Assembly (NCBI GenBank): GCA_946807835.1
Contig: OX327683.1
Span: forward strand, 15,319,001 to 15,383,000
Length of the DNA: 64,000 nt
Reading direction: 5' to 3'
From: Ailanthus altissimus
Lineage: Eukaryota > Streptophyta > Magnoliopsida > Sapindales > Simaroubaceae
Under the pieces are notes generated by a model. That model worked only from the letters and a program-made list of their open reading frames with translations. It was not told where the DNA came from and did not search any database. A program made the position numbers and the translations under genes. Of this stretch, positions 1-13,100 are shown piece by piece (position 1 is the first letter of the stretch; each line of letters opens with the position of its first letter).

Positions 1-1915
1 GATCATCGGTGAGTCCTCTCACATGCACCAATACGCCACCACACGAATGTGATGACTCACTCTTCTTTTAGGTACCAATAGGATCCTCCCTACATACGGA
101 ACACATAACATATACCAATCCCGAAGGAAAGGCCACACATAAAGGCTCCACAAATCACATAAAATGCCTACTAAGTTAACAATGAGTTCAAGTACCCTCA
201 AAATACAAAATATTTCTCATGGACATATTACACTTCAAAAGCTTTCTTTGTTAAACATATCTTATTTTGAAAGCTCACTTTCAAAAACACATGTATGTCA
301 TGTATGTCCATGCTCACATTCATAAATACATATCTTCACATTTCATATCAAAATATACTTTGACATAACATAAATATATTCCTAACCACATTTACAAAAT
401 CATACAAAATAATTACTACGTTTATTGTGATTTCAGTAAAAAGTCTAATATACTTACCTCTTAACACTTTCAGCTACAAGGCTTAAATCTCCTTAACCTA
501 TCAATGGAGATTAATCCTTTCATAAGCCTCACAATTCACACAAAATACTTTAAATAGCTTACAAAATTATACACAATGCATTTATCACATCAAATTAGTC
601 TAAATACTTAGTTTCTCAAAATCTGTCATTCTGACCACTTACACTTAACAAATTTTTTAATAAATCAAATGATGTCCAATTACTCCAAAATCAGAATATA
701 TCATTCTTGACTCATATATCCTTCTTAGATATGAATATTATATCAAAATTCCTACACAATCCATTCCATACATACCATCGAATCCAAACTACTAACCTGA
801 CAAGATCAAGATACTTACTGAACAGTATTCAATCTCCCAATTTTATAAAATCATATACTAACTCAAAAATTATAAAAATATCACATAATTACTCTTAACA
901 CATATCTCAGTCCATGATAAATATGTCACTTCCAAATCACTGCCAAAAGTATTTTAAAACTATTTTATTTCATAACTTTAAAAACTTGTTAATCAAATAC
1001 TGCAATGAGCTGATATACTTTAGAAAATCATAACACTTCAACCACATTGATCTAAATTCTCATTTCCGAGTATATCACATTAGACATATAAACTTATCAT
1101 ATTTCATAAATTCGTAATTTTTAAAGATCATTCAGTAGGTCAAAAATTATTTTCCACTGTATTATACTGTTTACACAGGAAATTTCTAGAATTTTAGGGT
1201 CATTTTGGTAAATTTACAACAAATTCAATTTCCAGAATTTTGAATCGATGCAAAGTCTCAGATGATCCTAAACTTGTCTACTTTCATATACTCAAAATTC
1301 AAAACCAGAATCGAATTACAAAAATTTATAAAATTCCTGGATCAAGAGACTATCAAGCAGAAATTCCACAATTCATCATGATTTATCAAGCTATCTTATA
1401 GATCATCATCAATTCTCACAATATCAAACGAAATACACATCAAATCCTCAATTATACATATTTCTAGAAATCAAAACTTAAAGAAATTAACTTAATTAAC
1501 GCCAATAAATTGATAATTAGTTGTGATATACCTCTAAAGATCCAAAATTCCAGTTTCTTCTTCTTTTTCTTCTTCTTCTTCTCTTTTTCTCTCCTTTATT
1601 TCTCTCTTCTCTCTCTTAAAATGGGTAGCTCGACCTAAAAATGGTAAATTAGAGTTCAAAAGTGTATTTTTATACTAAGAGGCTAATTTTTGGTATTTAC
1701 GAATTTGCCCCCAAAACTTTCAAAGTATAACAATTTGGTCCCTAAAATAAATCTAAAGTCATACAAATAAACCCAATACTAATCGTATATCCTTAACCTA
1801 TAAAAACATTACTAATAACAATATATAATTCAAGTATCACCAACATACAAATAAAATACGTATATTTATACATATATAAATATTTATTCTTACCAATCGT
1901 GGATACTGGTTACTA
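1..1915 (+). mobile_element. Partial long LTR, reverse-complement relative of the solo LTR at 46955-49580
   Basis: Read in reverse complement, this stretch follows 46955-48858 almost end to end (about 1.9 kb in both), including the segment about ATG-poor AT-rich DNA, a pyrimidine-rich run near 1557-1600 and the block at 1-160 that matches 48700-48858. The sequence ends in GGTTACTATA at about 1915, where the other copy ends GGTTACTACA. The terminal CA has therefore probably become TA. The left part (about 720 bp by comparison) lies outside the window. No primer-binding site follows 1915, so this is a 3' LTR or a solo LTR rather than a 5' LTR. Strand is given on the assumption that the LTR begins TGTCACGCCCC, and this is inferred. 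Confidence 0.8.
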
Positions 1916-2764
1916 TAGAAATAATTTTAGAAACATCATTGTTAAGAGGAATAAATATAGTTTCAAATATGAGATTGTCTTAATTTTTTGTTTTGTGTAT
2001 ATGATGTTCATACATCTTTATTAGGACTTCCAATTTTCTTTGTTTACGAAGGGGATGAATCATGATGTCCAATCAAGAAGAAATTAAAGCAAGATTGACT
2101 TGGAAAAGAAAATACCTTAATGGAAGTGCAAGAAGTTTTGGGGACGATATTATATCAAAATGTGAATATAAATAATTCTTCCAAGAAAAAAAAAGCATGG
2201 TATTGTTAGTTGACTAGACTGATTAAATTTTATTGGGTGATATAAATAGTTTAAAGTTTGAATCCCGTTCACAAGATCGGAGAGGAGTTTAATTTACATT
2301 TATGTAATAATAAAGAGAAATTATCAAATAAATTATAAAATCAACTTTCTTAAAGAAGTTGCTGTCAAACAAGAAGAAGAAGAAAGAAAGAAAAAACTAG
2401 TTAATTGTCCCATTCTTTCCGGTAATGTGAAAATGCTTTATATGTGAAACGGAATTTGATTAATTGGAAAGTGAAAGGACATGATATCCTTGAAGTGAAT
2501 TGAGATCTTTGAGATTGTCTTTAATTAGTCAGCTGCATGTTGCTATTACAACGATTGACTCCTTAATCACAGTTGCTGTCTGAATCTGCTAGAAGCATAT
2601 AAATCCAGTAATTAATTCTATACTTTCAAAGAGATGCATGCGTATTTTCTGGTTGATTGAAGTAATAGTTATCCTATGATTTTTTAGATCCTATAAATTT
2701 CCTTCTTTTTTTTATTGACAAGATGGAAAATGTGATGAAGTTGGAAAGAATTCTAGAATGTACA
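1916..2764. other. Intergenic, nothing recognised
   Basis: AT-rich sequence between the LTR fragment and the first Copia element. A 37-codon ATG frame (about 2064-2177) matches nothing I know and has no supporting context. Confidence 0.6.
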
Positions 2765-2769
2765 CAAAA

Positions 2770-3437
2770 TATTGACGATGAAGTATAAAATTATAAAAAT
2801 CAAGAAAATAAAAAAGAATTAAAAAGTAGGGCACAAGAAAGCACACGTCGATTTACATGGTTTGACTATTCCACATTCTTGATGAATCAACATATCGCTT
2901 TTTTTATTGAATTAATGAGAACTCATAAAAAACTTTCTACAAAAATCTCACAAATTTTTTTTTCTCTCTATAAGAAGGATTATAATAATTACTCTTTCGA
3001 TTGTTTTATGTGATGATATATTTTCAAGCCAAAAATAAAACTCTTATATAGTCTACATATATTTTAAGTTAACTTTAGTACAAGTTGAAATAAAATAGAG
3101 TGTTTAAACAAACTTAGGAGTCTTTTAAAATTCAGAACAGGTCACATTAACACTGGGGCGTTAACTCTAAACGTTAGAGCGTTGAGGACGTTGGGACTTT
3201 GTCTTCTGGACGTAGAGGCGTCCAACTCACTGGAATTGTCGCTGTAACGTTTACTCAATTTGAAATCATACCATATATTGGAATTTTTACCACAATATTA
3301 GCTTTTGAACGCCGCGACATTCTCTTGTTCTTTTGTGTGTTTTCAATTTTTGAGTCATGGCATCTTTACTTCACGTCTCTTCTCATTGGCTTTACTCCAA
3401 CTTGTTTTCTTTATGATTTTTAATCACAATTTTTACA
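2770..3437 (-). repeat. Copia-1 3' LTR
   Basis: Matches the 471-bp LTR at 9481-9951 over its outer parts, for example the shared block around 2800-2960 and the run ending near 3437 that includes TTCTCATTGGCT. It is about 200 bp longer because of a CpG-richer middle (about 3145-3260) that the 5' copy lacks or has lost. Confidence 0.85.
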
Positions 3438-6018
3438 AATTCCTTCATTGATTCAAAATCATCTAAGACACTTTCAAGATCTTTCATCTCTGTATCATTT
3501 TTCTTTCTTACATAGAGGTAACTCCAGTTAAGCCCTTATATAAGACGAACTTAATCAAGGCTTGTGACTTAGTAACATATCAGTAGAATTTTCAGATGAT
3601 TGAATCTTTGTTAGACTTATCTTGCTACTTGGAACTATCTTTCTAATAAAATGGAGTTGCATATCAATATGTTTTGACCTCTTATGAAACACTTGATGCT
3701 TGCTTAAGTGTGTGACATTCTAGCTGTCATAATATACACTGGTGTCAATGTCTTTAATAGTCATCACCTCTGTGCACATTTCTATTAACCGTACAGCCTC
3801 CTTAATAGCTTCACTCACAATTATATATTCTGCCTTCATGGTTGATAGTGCCACCACGTGCTATAGAACTGACCTCTAGCACACACTACACCCAAACATC
3901 GTGAATACATATCTAGTTAATGACCTTCTTTTGTTGAGGTCACACATATAATTTGAGTCAACGGATATTCTTACCATTTTACCATTTTTATCAGCCATTT
4001 ATACAATAAAATTTGTTTCAACATTTTCTTGAGATATCTCAAAATCTACTTAATTGCTAGCCAATAATCTTTCCTTAGATTTGCTATGTATATACTCACA
4101 CACTTACAGCTTGAGTTATGTCCAGTCTTGTGCAAACTATAGCATAAATGATACTTCCAACAGCGCTAACATATAGTATTTTACTCATCTGTAGTTTATC
4201 CTCTTTAGGCTCTGGCAACTACACTGCTGATAGTTTGAAATGCATGGCCAAAGGAATGGAGACAACTTTTGCATTGAACATACAAAATCTCTCAAGTATT
4301 TTGAGTATATACCTATGTTGGGATAAAAATATGACATCTATTCTTTCCTCACGATATCCATATTCAAGATTCTCTTTACTGCTCTTAAATCTTTCATTTC
4401 AAACTCGCCACTCAACTAAATCTTTAATTTATGTATTTCTTCTATACTATTAAATACAATCAACATATCATCCATACACAAAAGTAAATACATACTTATC
4501 TATTACTTAAGATCTTAAAGTACACATGCCCATCATACTTGCTCCTATTAAACCCACAAGTCATTATGAAGTCATCAAATCTCTTATACCACCACTTAGG
4601 AGATTACTTCAATCTATACAATGACTTCTTCAATAAGCAAGCATAATTCTCCATATTGGGTTCTTCAAACCCTTATGGCTGTGACACGTATATTTTTTCA
4701 TTTAGCTCTCTATGCAGAAAGGCTGTCTTTACATCTATTTACTCTAGATGTAAATCAAGATTTACACACATGACTAACAAAATATTAATAGATGTATGCT
4801 TGACTACTGATAAGAATATCTCATAAAAGTCAATAGCCTCACCTGAGTGAAGCCTTGTGCTGCTAACTTAGCCTTAAATCTCATAGGCTCTACCCCTATT
4901 ATCCCCTCCTTAACCTTGTTTGCCTACTTGTGCTCAGCTAATTTTTCATCATAAGGTCTCTCCATCAATTCTCAAGTATTATTCTTAAGGAGAGAACTAA
5001 CCCCTTCCTCCATGGCCAGCGGTTATTTTTTACTATTCTCACTCTTTATAGCATCTTTATATATCTTAGACTCATAAAACTCAATAATGAATGCATAATT
5101 GAAGGCATGAGCATTAAGTCTGCTTGTGCATACTTTATTGATATCTTAGTCGTTCTTCTTATCCTATCTTTAACTAGTTGGTACTATTTAAATTCCATCT
5201 CATGAGTCTTAGTTTGTCTTTGGGTGGACTTTGAGGAATTAACCAGTGTCTTTTGTTCTTCTTCAAGTTGACTTGCTAAAGTGTTGATTTGGGGGGCACT
5301 TTAGATCTACTCTTGAACTTTACTTCAACTTCAACTGTTTATGGTGGTTAAACTCTCTTTAGCATAAGCTTTTCCTTCTCTTCTTCTTGATTAAATTTCA
5401 GCATTGTTGTCTCATCAAATGTTACATCTCTACTTTTGATACTTTTGGATTGCTTCAACTCATTGCACATTTGTATCCTTTTACACCTTCCGGATACCCT
5501 ATGAATATCCCCTTTAAGGCTCTAGGTTTCAACTTGCCTTACTTCACATGTATGAAAGCTGAGCAACCAAAGATTTTAAGGTGATTATACTTAAACAAGA
5601 TTGCCATACCATTTCTTTTCCTGTGTCTTGAAATTTATCGCCGAGGAAGGACTTTTATTGATAAAGTATGCTGTTGTTATTACAACTTCACCCTAAAATG
5701 GCTTAGATATTCTTGTATTAGACAACATACATCTAACTCTCTCAAGTAAGGTCTTATTCATCCTTTCTACCAGATTATTCTGCTGCGGTGTTAATCTTAC
5801 AGTTTTGTGTCTTGTGATCTCATGCTTGGAAAAAAATCCATCAAACTCCTTATTACAATATTTGAGATCATTATTTGTCTTTAGCCTCTTTATCTTCTTG
5901 CTAATTTGATTCTTAATAAGAGCATTTCATGTTTTGAATGTCTCAAATCTAGCTCTTTACTCTTCAACACATATATTTACAACTTTCTAAAATAATCATC
6001 AATGAACGCGAGGAAGTA

Positions 6019-8256
6019 TTAGGATTTGTGCTTACGTGACATTTATTTTATGTATGAATATTTGTTTTATATATATATATATATTATTATCATTTCATTA
6101 AATTACTAATTATATTTTATATATGGCAAGATGCTTGTAATGTTTTAGACATCATATGATCTGAAAAAGTTCAGATCTGATCTAAAGTTTAGATTAGTGT
6201 TAAGAATTAGCAATGCTGAGAGTTATAAATGTTAAAAGTTAGTACTGATAAGAGTTACCAGGTTATAAGAGTTAGTAAAATCTAAAGAGTTGAGTCTTAT
6301 CTAAAATGGGACAAAGATCTAAGAATATAATAGTAATGACATAGTTACAAAGAGTTGCAAATGGTGCTAGAAAATGTCATTATGCAAGTATGTTCTCAAA
6401 CACTATATTCCCGATCTATCTTTGCTGATATAAGTCTGTTAGTGAAGACCTTGTTATATATAGATTAATGTATGTCTATATCTGGATGGTCCAGATGGTT
6501 ACTCTTAGTAGACTATGAGTTTAGTGGAAGCTTATATAAAGATACAAGTATTCAATTAGGACTGAGTACTGAACAGACTCATGAAGACCTCCAATAGACA
6601 TCCCATATAGCTGTCAATAGAAGGTCTTCTCGAGTTGAGAAGTATTCGTGGTCCTTTGACTTGAGTGCCACGATGGGCTTATGAGTGATCTATCATACTT
6701 TGGTTTCTCACATGTCAAAAACCTTTCATAGTCTGATCATTGGGTGTCGCTGGGTATGATCTGATATTCATGAAGCCCGGTGTATGTAGATATGGGATCC
6801 ATAAGTTCATTTGGGTGAGTAATATATCATAATATTCCAAGATTATGTTTCAGAAAGTCTTATAGCCATAAGCAGTTATACCTGGGAAAAAGAGTTTTAT
6901 CTTAGGGATAAATGATATCGGGATAAATAATATAATAAAAGTATTTGCGGATATTATTTGTTAAAATAAAAATCTAGAGATAAGTCTTTAGTCGAGCATA
7001 TAGAGACTTGATGGTGTTGATTTATATCTTCGCTCTCCCAGGATATCTATAATAGAGAAATTATATGAATATGTAATAACCTCAACTTATATGGTCTAAC
7101 ATGTCATTTTGTAATATTCGTAACATGTGTGTAGGACATTATTTATAGACGTATGGACGAGTTTCATATGACAAATCGGGCTTGAACCTAGAGAGTCTCA
7201 CAATATGAAGTGTACTTGTTGTGCACCAAGGCAGCATATTGGATCAAACAGTTCGGTCCAAGAAATTTTAGCAAACCGAAAATATATTTTAGGGGCTCCT
7301 CAGGATGTATATTTGCCAAGACTTAAATATTAAGTACACCACATAATTGATTGACAAGAGTTGTTAACCAATAGAAAGTTGACGTATGGAACAATATTGT
7401 GCATAATTTGTTTTTATTTTGAAATGACTGATTTACCTTGCTGGTAAAAATAAGTGAGGTAAAAGTAATTATTTAAAAATATTTTTTTGAATAATTAATG
7501 TAAAATTCATTTATTATTATTATTATTACAAAGAGATAAATATCAATTGTGACAATAATATAATTTACCTAATGACGGGCCTTGATGTTGGCCATTAATT
7601 ACTTAAAATAATTAAAGATATTCTAATATTAGGTAAATGAATATTTGGTGGCCATTAATAAAATATTTTTTATAAGATAATATAATGAAGTGGCCAACAA
7701 TGTTTAATGATAGGCTATGAAAGTATTCGAAAATTAAATGAATGGAACTCATTCATTAGATGCATGATACACAAAATGTGGAGAGGTAGAGAATAGAGAG
7801 AAATTTTTTGGCTAAGTCATTTTTTAAGTATTCTTGAAAAGGGTGGTGTAAGAACAAAAAGGAACTAAATACAATCTATACCTCTCATCTCTTATAAGTA
7901 ACAAATACTAATAGATCAAAGTATTTTAAGAGTCAAAATATTTTGTTGCTAAAATTTGTGACTGCTATTCTAGCTTCATAATCCCATCGGTTTGTAGTTA
8001 TAAACTAGAATTGTGTAACAACGCACTTCAAGGTAAGCTTAAGACTTGAAGATTGGAGTTCTTGAAGAATTAGAAAGCTACTTTTAATCCGAATAAATTT
8101 ATTTACTTGCAGTTTATTTGAATAATACTTATAAACATATATGAGATATATGTATTTGATTATACCATATTGAATGTAATATGTATATGATACTTCTATT
8201 GTGTGTATAATATTTTAAAATTATATGTACACTTCACACATCACGCACCCTCTAAT
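6019..8256. mobile_element. 2.24-kb insertion with 8-bp target duplication inside the Copia-1 integrase
   Basis: The 8 bases AGGAAGTA stand directly on both sides (6011-6018 and 8257-8264). Cutting out 6019-8256 plus one copy rejoins the minus-strand Copia frame as GVRYFLAFIDDYFRK, a standard integrase stretch, so the ends are secure. An 8-bp duplication is typical of hAT DNA transposons. The inserted ends read TTAGGATTTGTGC at the left and, on the other strand from the right, ATTAGAGGGTGCG, so the inverted repeat is short and poor. No coding capacity is visible. AGAGTT-type words recur at 6215-6350, which may be subterminal repeats. A non-autonomous hAT is my best guess, and the class is not proven. 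Confidence 0.75.
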
Positions 8257-8780
8257 AGGAAGTACCTTACTCCATCATGTGTAATTGTTTGTGCTTCCCC
8301 CAAAGATCTGAGTGTATATAATCAATAGCTCTATTGTTTTATGGTCTTAAATATTAAACCTTACCTTATGTGTTTTTTCAAGCACAATGCTCACAAAAAT
8401 GGCTGAAACTTCTCCTCACCAAATGCCTTTTAATTATATAACCTTTTTAGGTTTCTTTTACCTAAGTGAGCTAACTCTCTAACCTTCCCATCGTGTAGCC
8501 TAAGCCCAATACTACCAATACTCAATACTTGACAAGCCATGTCATTTTCTATTAATACTTTTTCATTATTAATAGATTAAAAATTAATAAATAAAGACTT
8601 ATTCGGGCACATGTGAAACATACAACTAGAATCTAAAATTCATTCACCAGAACTCTTACTATTAAAAGCGATAAGGGTTTCTGCTTTATCATAGTCTCCT
8701 CATAAGCTATTATAGCATATGCCTCATTCTTCTTTTTCCTTAGCTTTCTTCTTAGTAAAATCATTTATAAGTGCCCATCT

Positions 8781-8816
8781 TTCTTGCAGCAATAACACTT
8801 CTTGCAGCAATAACTC
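8781..8816 (-). repeat. 18-bp tandem duplication in the Copia-1 zinc knuckle
   Basis: Two adjacent 18-base units (8781-8798 and 8799-8816) differ at one base. On the minus strand each adds six codons, giving a doubled CC-K-K pattern, CYCCKKCYCCKKDGHL, where one CX2C followed by CX4H spacing is normal. Confidence 0.7.
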
Positions 8817-9461
8817 TTTCTCTTTGTTCAAGCCTTCTTCTTGTAGTTAATCCTTTTGCATTGGCCTCTATTTTCTTTTTCAATTGCTTAGAATTTAATG
8901 GTGATTTCACATCCTTTATAGTTAAACTTTCTTTGTCATAGAGTAATGTATCAACAAAGTGCTCATAATTATAGGAATAGAACTAAACAAAATGATCGCC
9001 TTATTCTTATCTTCAATCTTCACATCGATTGTTTACATATCGGTGATAATCTTATTGAAGACAACTATGTAGTCTTTAATCGATGTCCCTTTTAGAATGG
9101 GCAACTGATAAAGTTTCTTCTTATATGTAGATGATTTTCCAGCAACTTCGTTATATAAAGATAATCTAATTTCTTCTAAAGACTAATAGTTATCTTCTCT
9201 CAAGCAACTTTTCTTAAAACCTTGTCACTTAAAGACTAAACGATTGCACTATGAGCCATATTTTGTATGTCGTTTCTCTTTGTTTTAGATTTAGATGACT
9301 CCGACTTCTTCTCTTCAATATATGGAGCTGCAGTATCCTTTCGGACTGAGCTTAATCATTGACTCACTATCAAAGCCTTTACTTTAACTTTTTATAAATT
9401 GAAGTCATTCTCACTGTTAAATTTCTTTACCTTATACTTGGGTGCAACCATGATTGCTAAA

Positions 9462-9477
9462 CGAAGTTCTGATACTA
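9462..9477 (-). other. Copia-1 primer-binding site
   Basis: Three bases inside the 5' LTR end, the minus strand reads TAGTATCAGAACTTCG. This resembles the usual initiator-tRNA-Met complement TGGTATCAGAGC with a few changes. Confidence 0.65.
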
Positions 9478-9480
9478 GTT

Positions 9481-9951
9481 TGTTGACGGAAATGCTTCAC
9501 ACATACGTATAATGTAGCAAAAATCAAGAAAATAAAAGAGAATAAAGAAATTAGGGTAGAAAAAATCACACAATGATTTACGTGGTTCAATAATTGCCTA
9601 TCTTCATAGCAGATCAAGATATCGTTTCTTTTATTGAATCAATGAGGACTCACAAAGAACTCTCTACAAAGAACTCTTTCCCTCTCTAAAAGAGATTATA
9701 ATAATCTCTCACAATTGCACTACATGGTAGTGTCTTTTCAAGCCAAAAATAAGACCCTTATATAGTTTAAAAATGTCCTGAATTAAACATACTTAATTTA
9801 TTGATGCGATGTTAGCTTCTGAATGTTATAACTTTCTCTCATTCCGTTGTGTGTTTTCAATCTTTGAGTCTCTGCATTTTTACTTCATGTCCCTTCTCAT
9901 TGGCTCGACTCCAACTTATCGTCTTCAAGATTTTTACTCATAATTCTCACA
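9481..9951 (-). repeat. Copia-1 5' LTR
   Basis: 471 bp, starting TGTGAGAATTATGAG and ending GTCAACA on the minus strand. It is directly followed by the primer site and gag, and directly preceded by the CAAAA target duplication. Confidence 0.85.
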
Positions 9952-10187
9952 CAAAATAAATTAATTTTAAAAAAAATCGAGAAAAAGAATTTGTAACAAA
10001 AAATGAAGAATGATGCATATAGTTGCTAGCAAAATAACTAGCATTGAATTTGAGATGTTATGTAACCCTAAAACACATAATATTTAACCTAAAGCTAACC
10101 TTTTTTTTTTTTTGAACTCTTTATTCTATATAATTAGGATAATTCTAAATATGTATAATCATTCATACGACTTGTATATACATTTAT

Positions 10188-13100
10188 TAGAATTTTTCAT
10201 AAATGACCCAATTTTGTTGACATTGCTTTTAGCCCCATATGTAAAAGTTAATTTTTTATAACTAAAAAACTTAAAAATTGTATAATTATACCCATGAGTC
10301 TTATTTTCCCTTTCTAATTAAAAAAAACACAAGAAAAAAAAAACTCACTCGTTTCTCAAAAGTTAATGCACTTTCTCTCTACAAAACTCTCTGAAATCGA
10401 CGTTGTATAGTTCAATAATTTTGAAAGTGGCATTGTATATAGTGGAGTTTGCTTATCCTATTGCTCACTTCAAAGTCGAAAAATGGCTGACACTTGGTAA
10501 TTTTTTTGAACTTTAGATGAAACTAGTAGTTTGTATTAAAAACAGGTGAAAATTAGTGGATTTGAGTGAAATATGAGTAGATTTTTGAAAAAATGTGTGA
10601 AAAATGATAAAAATTCAGTTAAAAATAACCTTTGAATTGTAAAAACTGAATGCAGACGATGGTTGACCATCACAACACAAAACATGGTCGTCATGTGGCA
10701 CGTTTTTTTCATTTTTTATATTTAATTATAATTTATTATTACTTATTAATTTAATAAAAATATGTAATTTAATTAAATTTTTTAAAAATAAATTATTAAT
10801 TTAATTTTAACAAACATATCCATTTTTTTATTTAAATAAGTAAAAATAATTTAATAATTTAATTGATTAATTAATGAATTAAATGTTAAAAATAATTAAT
10901 TAGTATGCAAAAAATATTATTTAATATGTATGTTTGTTTTAATTTATTTAATTTTAATATGTACGTTTATTTTAAGTTATTTAATATTTTTTGTGTAATA
11001 ATTGTTTTACTATTTAATATGTTTATTTTCTCAATAATTATTTTAATTTTAATTATTTAATATGTCAATTTTTTTTAATAATTATTTAATTTTATTTGTT
11101 ATTTATTTTATAGGAAGAAAACCATCTTCAAACAATATAAAATTCTCAAAATGAGTTTTTTCAAGCATCAGTTATGAGTTATTTAAAATGTGGGCCCTCA
11201 ATCTTATAAGACATAAATTAATGCCCTCAGAATGAATTGTTTTGGGGGACTTGTATAAAAAGATATTTGAATGTGCAACATATCTCTTTCTTGAGCATTT
11301 TGGTTCATGAATTCTATTGCGGTAGACGAAGACTGCCAATTTGTACCAAGAGACATGGCTTTATATTGGCAAGAAATATATTATATTCTCTAAAAAAGAT
11401 TTTGTTATAATTGCTAGGTTAAAAGATAAGAGATTACTCACTCATTCAGGAGTTGAGAAAAAATTAGGTAATTGCTTGTAGGAGACGTTCTTTCTAGATA
11501 GAAAGAATTTGACCTACAAGCTTGTTGATACTTGGTTTGCTTCTTGGATTTAAAGTAAGTCGACAATGAAGGCACGATAAAATTAAGTTTATTCTATTTT
11601 GTTTATCATATTTTGATCCTATGCGAAGAAGGTAGAGGAATTCAAGAATTTATTCCAAGTATAGTGGATAATTTTAATGAGTTCAGTAAGTATTCACAAA
11701 GCAATATTACATAAAGTGTATTGTACAAGTCACTTAGAAATGAGACCTTCTAGAAATTAGAGAAAATAAGAAAAACCCCTGCTTCAAAGGGGATAAAGAT
11801 ATATAATGAGTATGGATTTTCTTACGCCTTTTAGGTGCGTAATAATTTTGTTGATCTTAATATTTTATTTTTATTGATAATAAATTGTTGCTTTCTAATT
11901 ACCTTAGTTATGAATTTATAAGGCCATAATGATCTGTGGTGAGATTTTTTGTATTCACAATGGTCATTGCTTCCCTTATATTTTGAATTGGCAGAATATG
12001 ATGACTCCTTTATTCATGATGTTGAACTAACAATTTTGAAAAAGCGTTTGATATATTTTTAATCCATTCACATACATATAATTCTATAATTTTTGCACAA
12101 TTATGTGTTATCTAACTTTAAAATGTATGTAGGTTCTGAAGGTACAATGTAAATTAATACTGAAAGAGCATGAGAATGAGGAGGAGGCCATCTGATTAAT
12201 AAGATATTTTGGAGATTCTAGTCAAAAACTATGCCAGGGACTTAACAAATATTTGTGGTATTGCACAGAGTCAAAGCGAGAGGGGCTTTATCTATTTCAC
12301 TAACCCCCGAGATGATGATATGTATATTGAGGGTGGTCATGATGAAGAAGCTTCGCAAATATCAAGAGCAACGATATATTCTCTTTCCATAAAAATTAAC
12401 ATTATTAGTGTATTAATTTAAGTTATTAACCAGATTTATTATTCCATGTAGTTTGAACAGAGCACATCGGAAAATTATAACATTATAAAGAAGATTGAAA
12501 AGCTTTAGGAACAGATGATGCAAAGAATAGATCCAAACAAAATTGAGCTGATTAAAAGAATGGATTAAGATTGAGAGTTAATTTTTGAGAAGGTTGGTTA
12601 GGTCTGAGATAATATTATGCATCGAATGAAGTTGATAATACAATGCTTCTAGACTTACTCCTTCCAAGCAAACACAAGTCAAAATATGGTGAGGAAATAA
12701 ATAAAGTGAAAAACTAAATTTAAGTTATATGACTCATCCATTGATGTTTTGTTTCAATTTTAAGAAAACAGAATAGATGACTTTGACTTTAGTTTTTATG
12801 TTTGACATATAGCTGGATATGCAATTCGACTAACAGTCCCACTAATGTTCAGATCTTACCTGATCCTCGTTAATGTGTGAGTATATATGGGCATCTATAC
12901 AAGAATGTAATGGTTAAACATACCTCATATACTAATCTCATACCACAAAAGATCAAGAAGAAGAACTTTAAACTTTAGGTACAACATCAGTGCAATGAAT
13001 TGAAGGTAGATGTGAATCCATTGCAACCGATAAACTTGGTTGTCCAAGTCGAGTTTGAGGCTTAACTTTGTAGTAGTGACAGTCAAGTCAGTTTACGTAG

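Larger units (their letters stand above)
3560..9451 (-). pseudogene. Copia-1 gag-pol pseudogene
   Basis: Reading right to left: ATG at 9451-9449 starts a typical Copia gag, MVAPKYKVKKFNSEN. A zinc-knuckle remnant lies near 8770-8816, and the integrase zinc-binding part lies near 8300-8400. The integrase core continues across the insertion at 6019-8256 and then down to about 5600. Reverse transcriptase remnants follow (about 5000-4100), and RNase H ends near 3560 with the usual Copia order S-K-H-I-D (KRSKHIDMQLHF). Stops and shifts occur throughout, so no intact polyprotein could be made. Domain limits are approximate because they were read by eye across several frames. Confidence 0.8.
2770..9951 (-). 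mobile_element. Copia-type LTR retrotransposon (Copia-1), decayed, interrupted by a 2.2-kb insertion
   Basis: The element is bounded by two related LTRs (2770-3437 and 9481-9951) and flanked by the direct repeat CAAAA at 2765-2769 and 9952-9956. On the minus strand the order is 5' LTR, a tRNA-Met-type primer site, gag beginning at 9451, zinc knuckle, protease/integrase, reverse transcriptase and RNase H, then the 3' LTR. Integrase after RNase H would mean Gypsy; here integrase precedes reverse transcriptase, which is the Copia order. Recognisable minus-strand stretches include LTPQQNN (integrase, about 5790) and AEYIAVSEAIKEA (RNase H, about 3810-3840). Many stops and frameshifts make it non-functional. 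The insertion at 6019-8256 is later than this element. Confidence 0.9.

Noticed and set aside
2064..2177. 37-codon ATG frame
   Set aside because: Too short, with no family resemblance, no promoter-like context and no introns to test.
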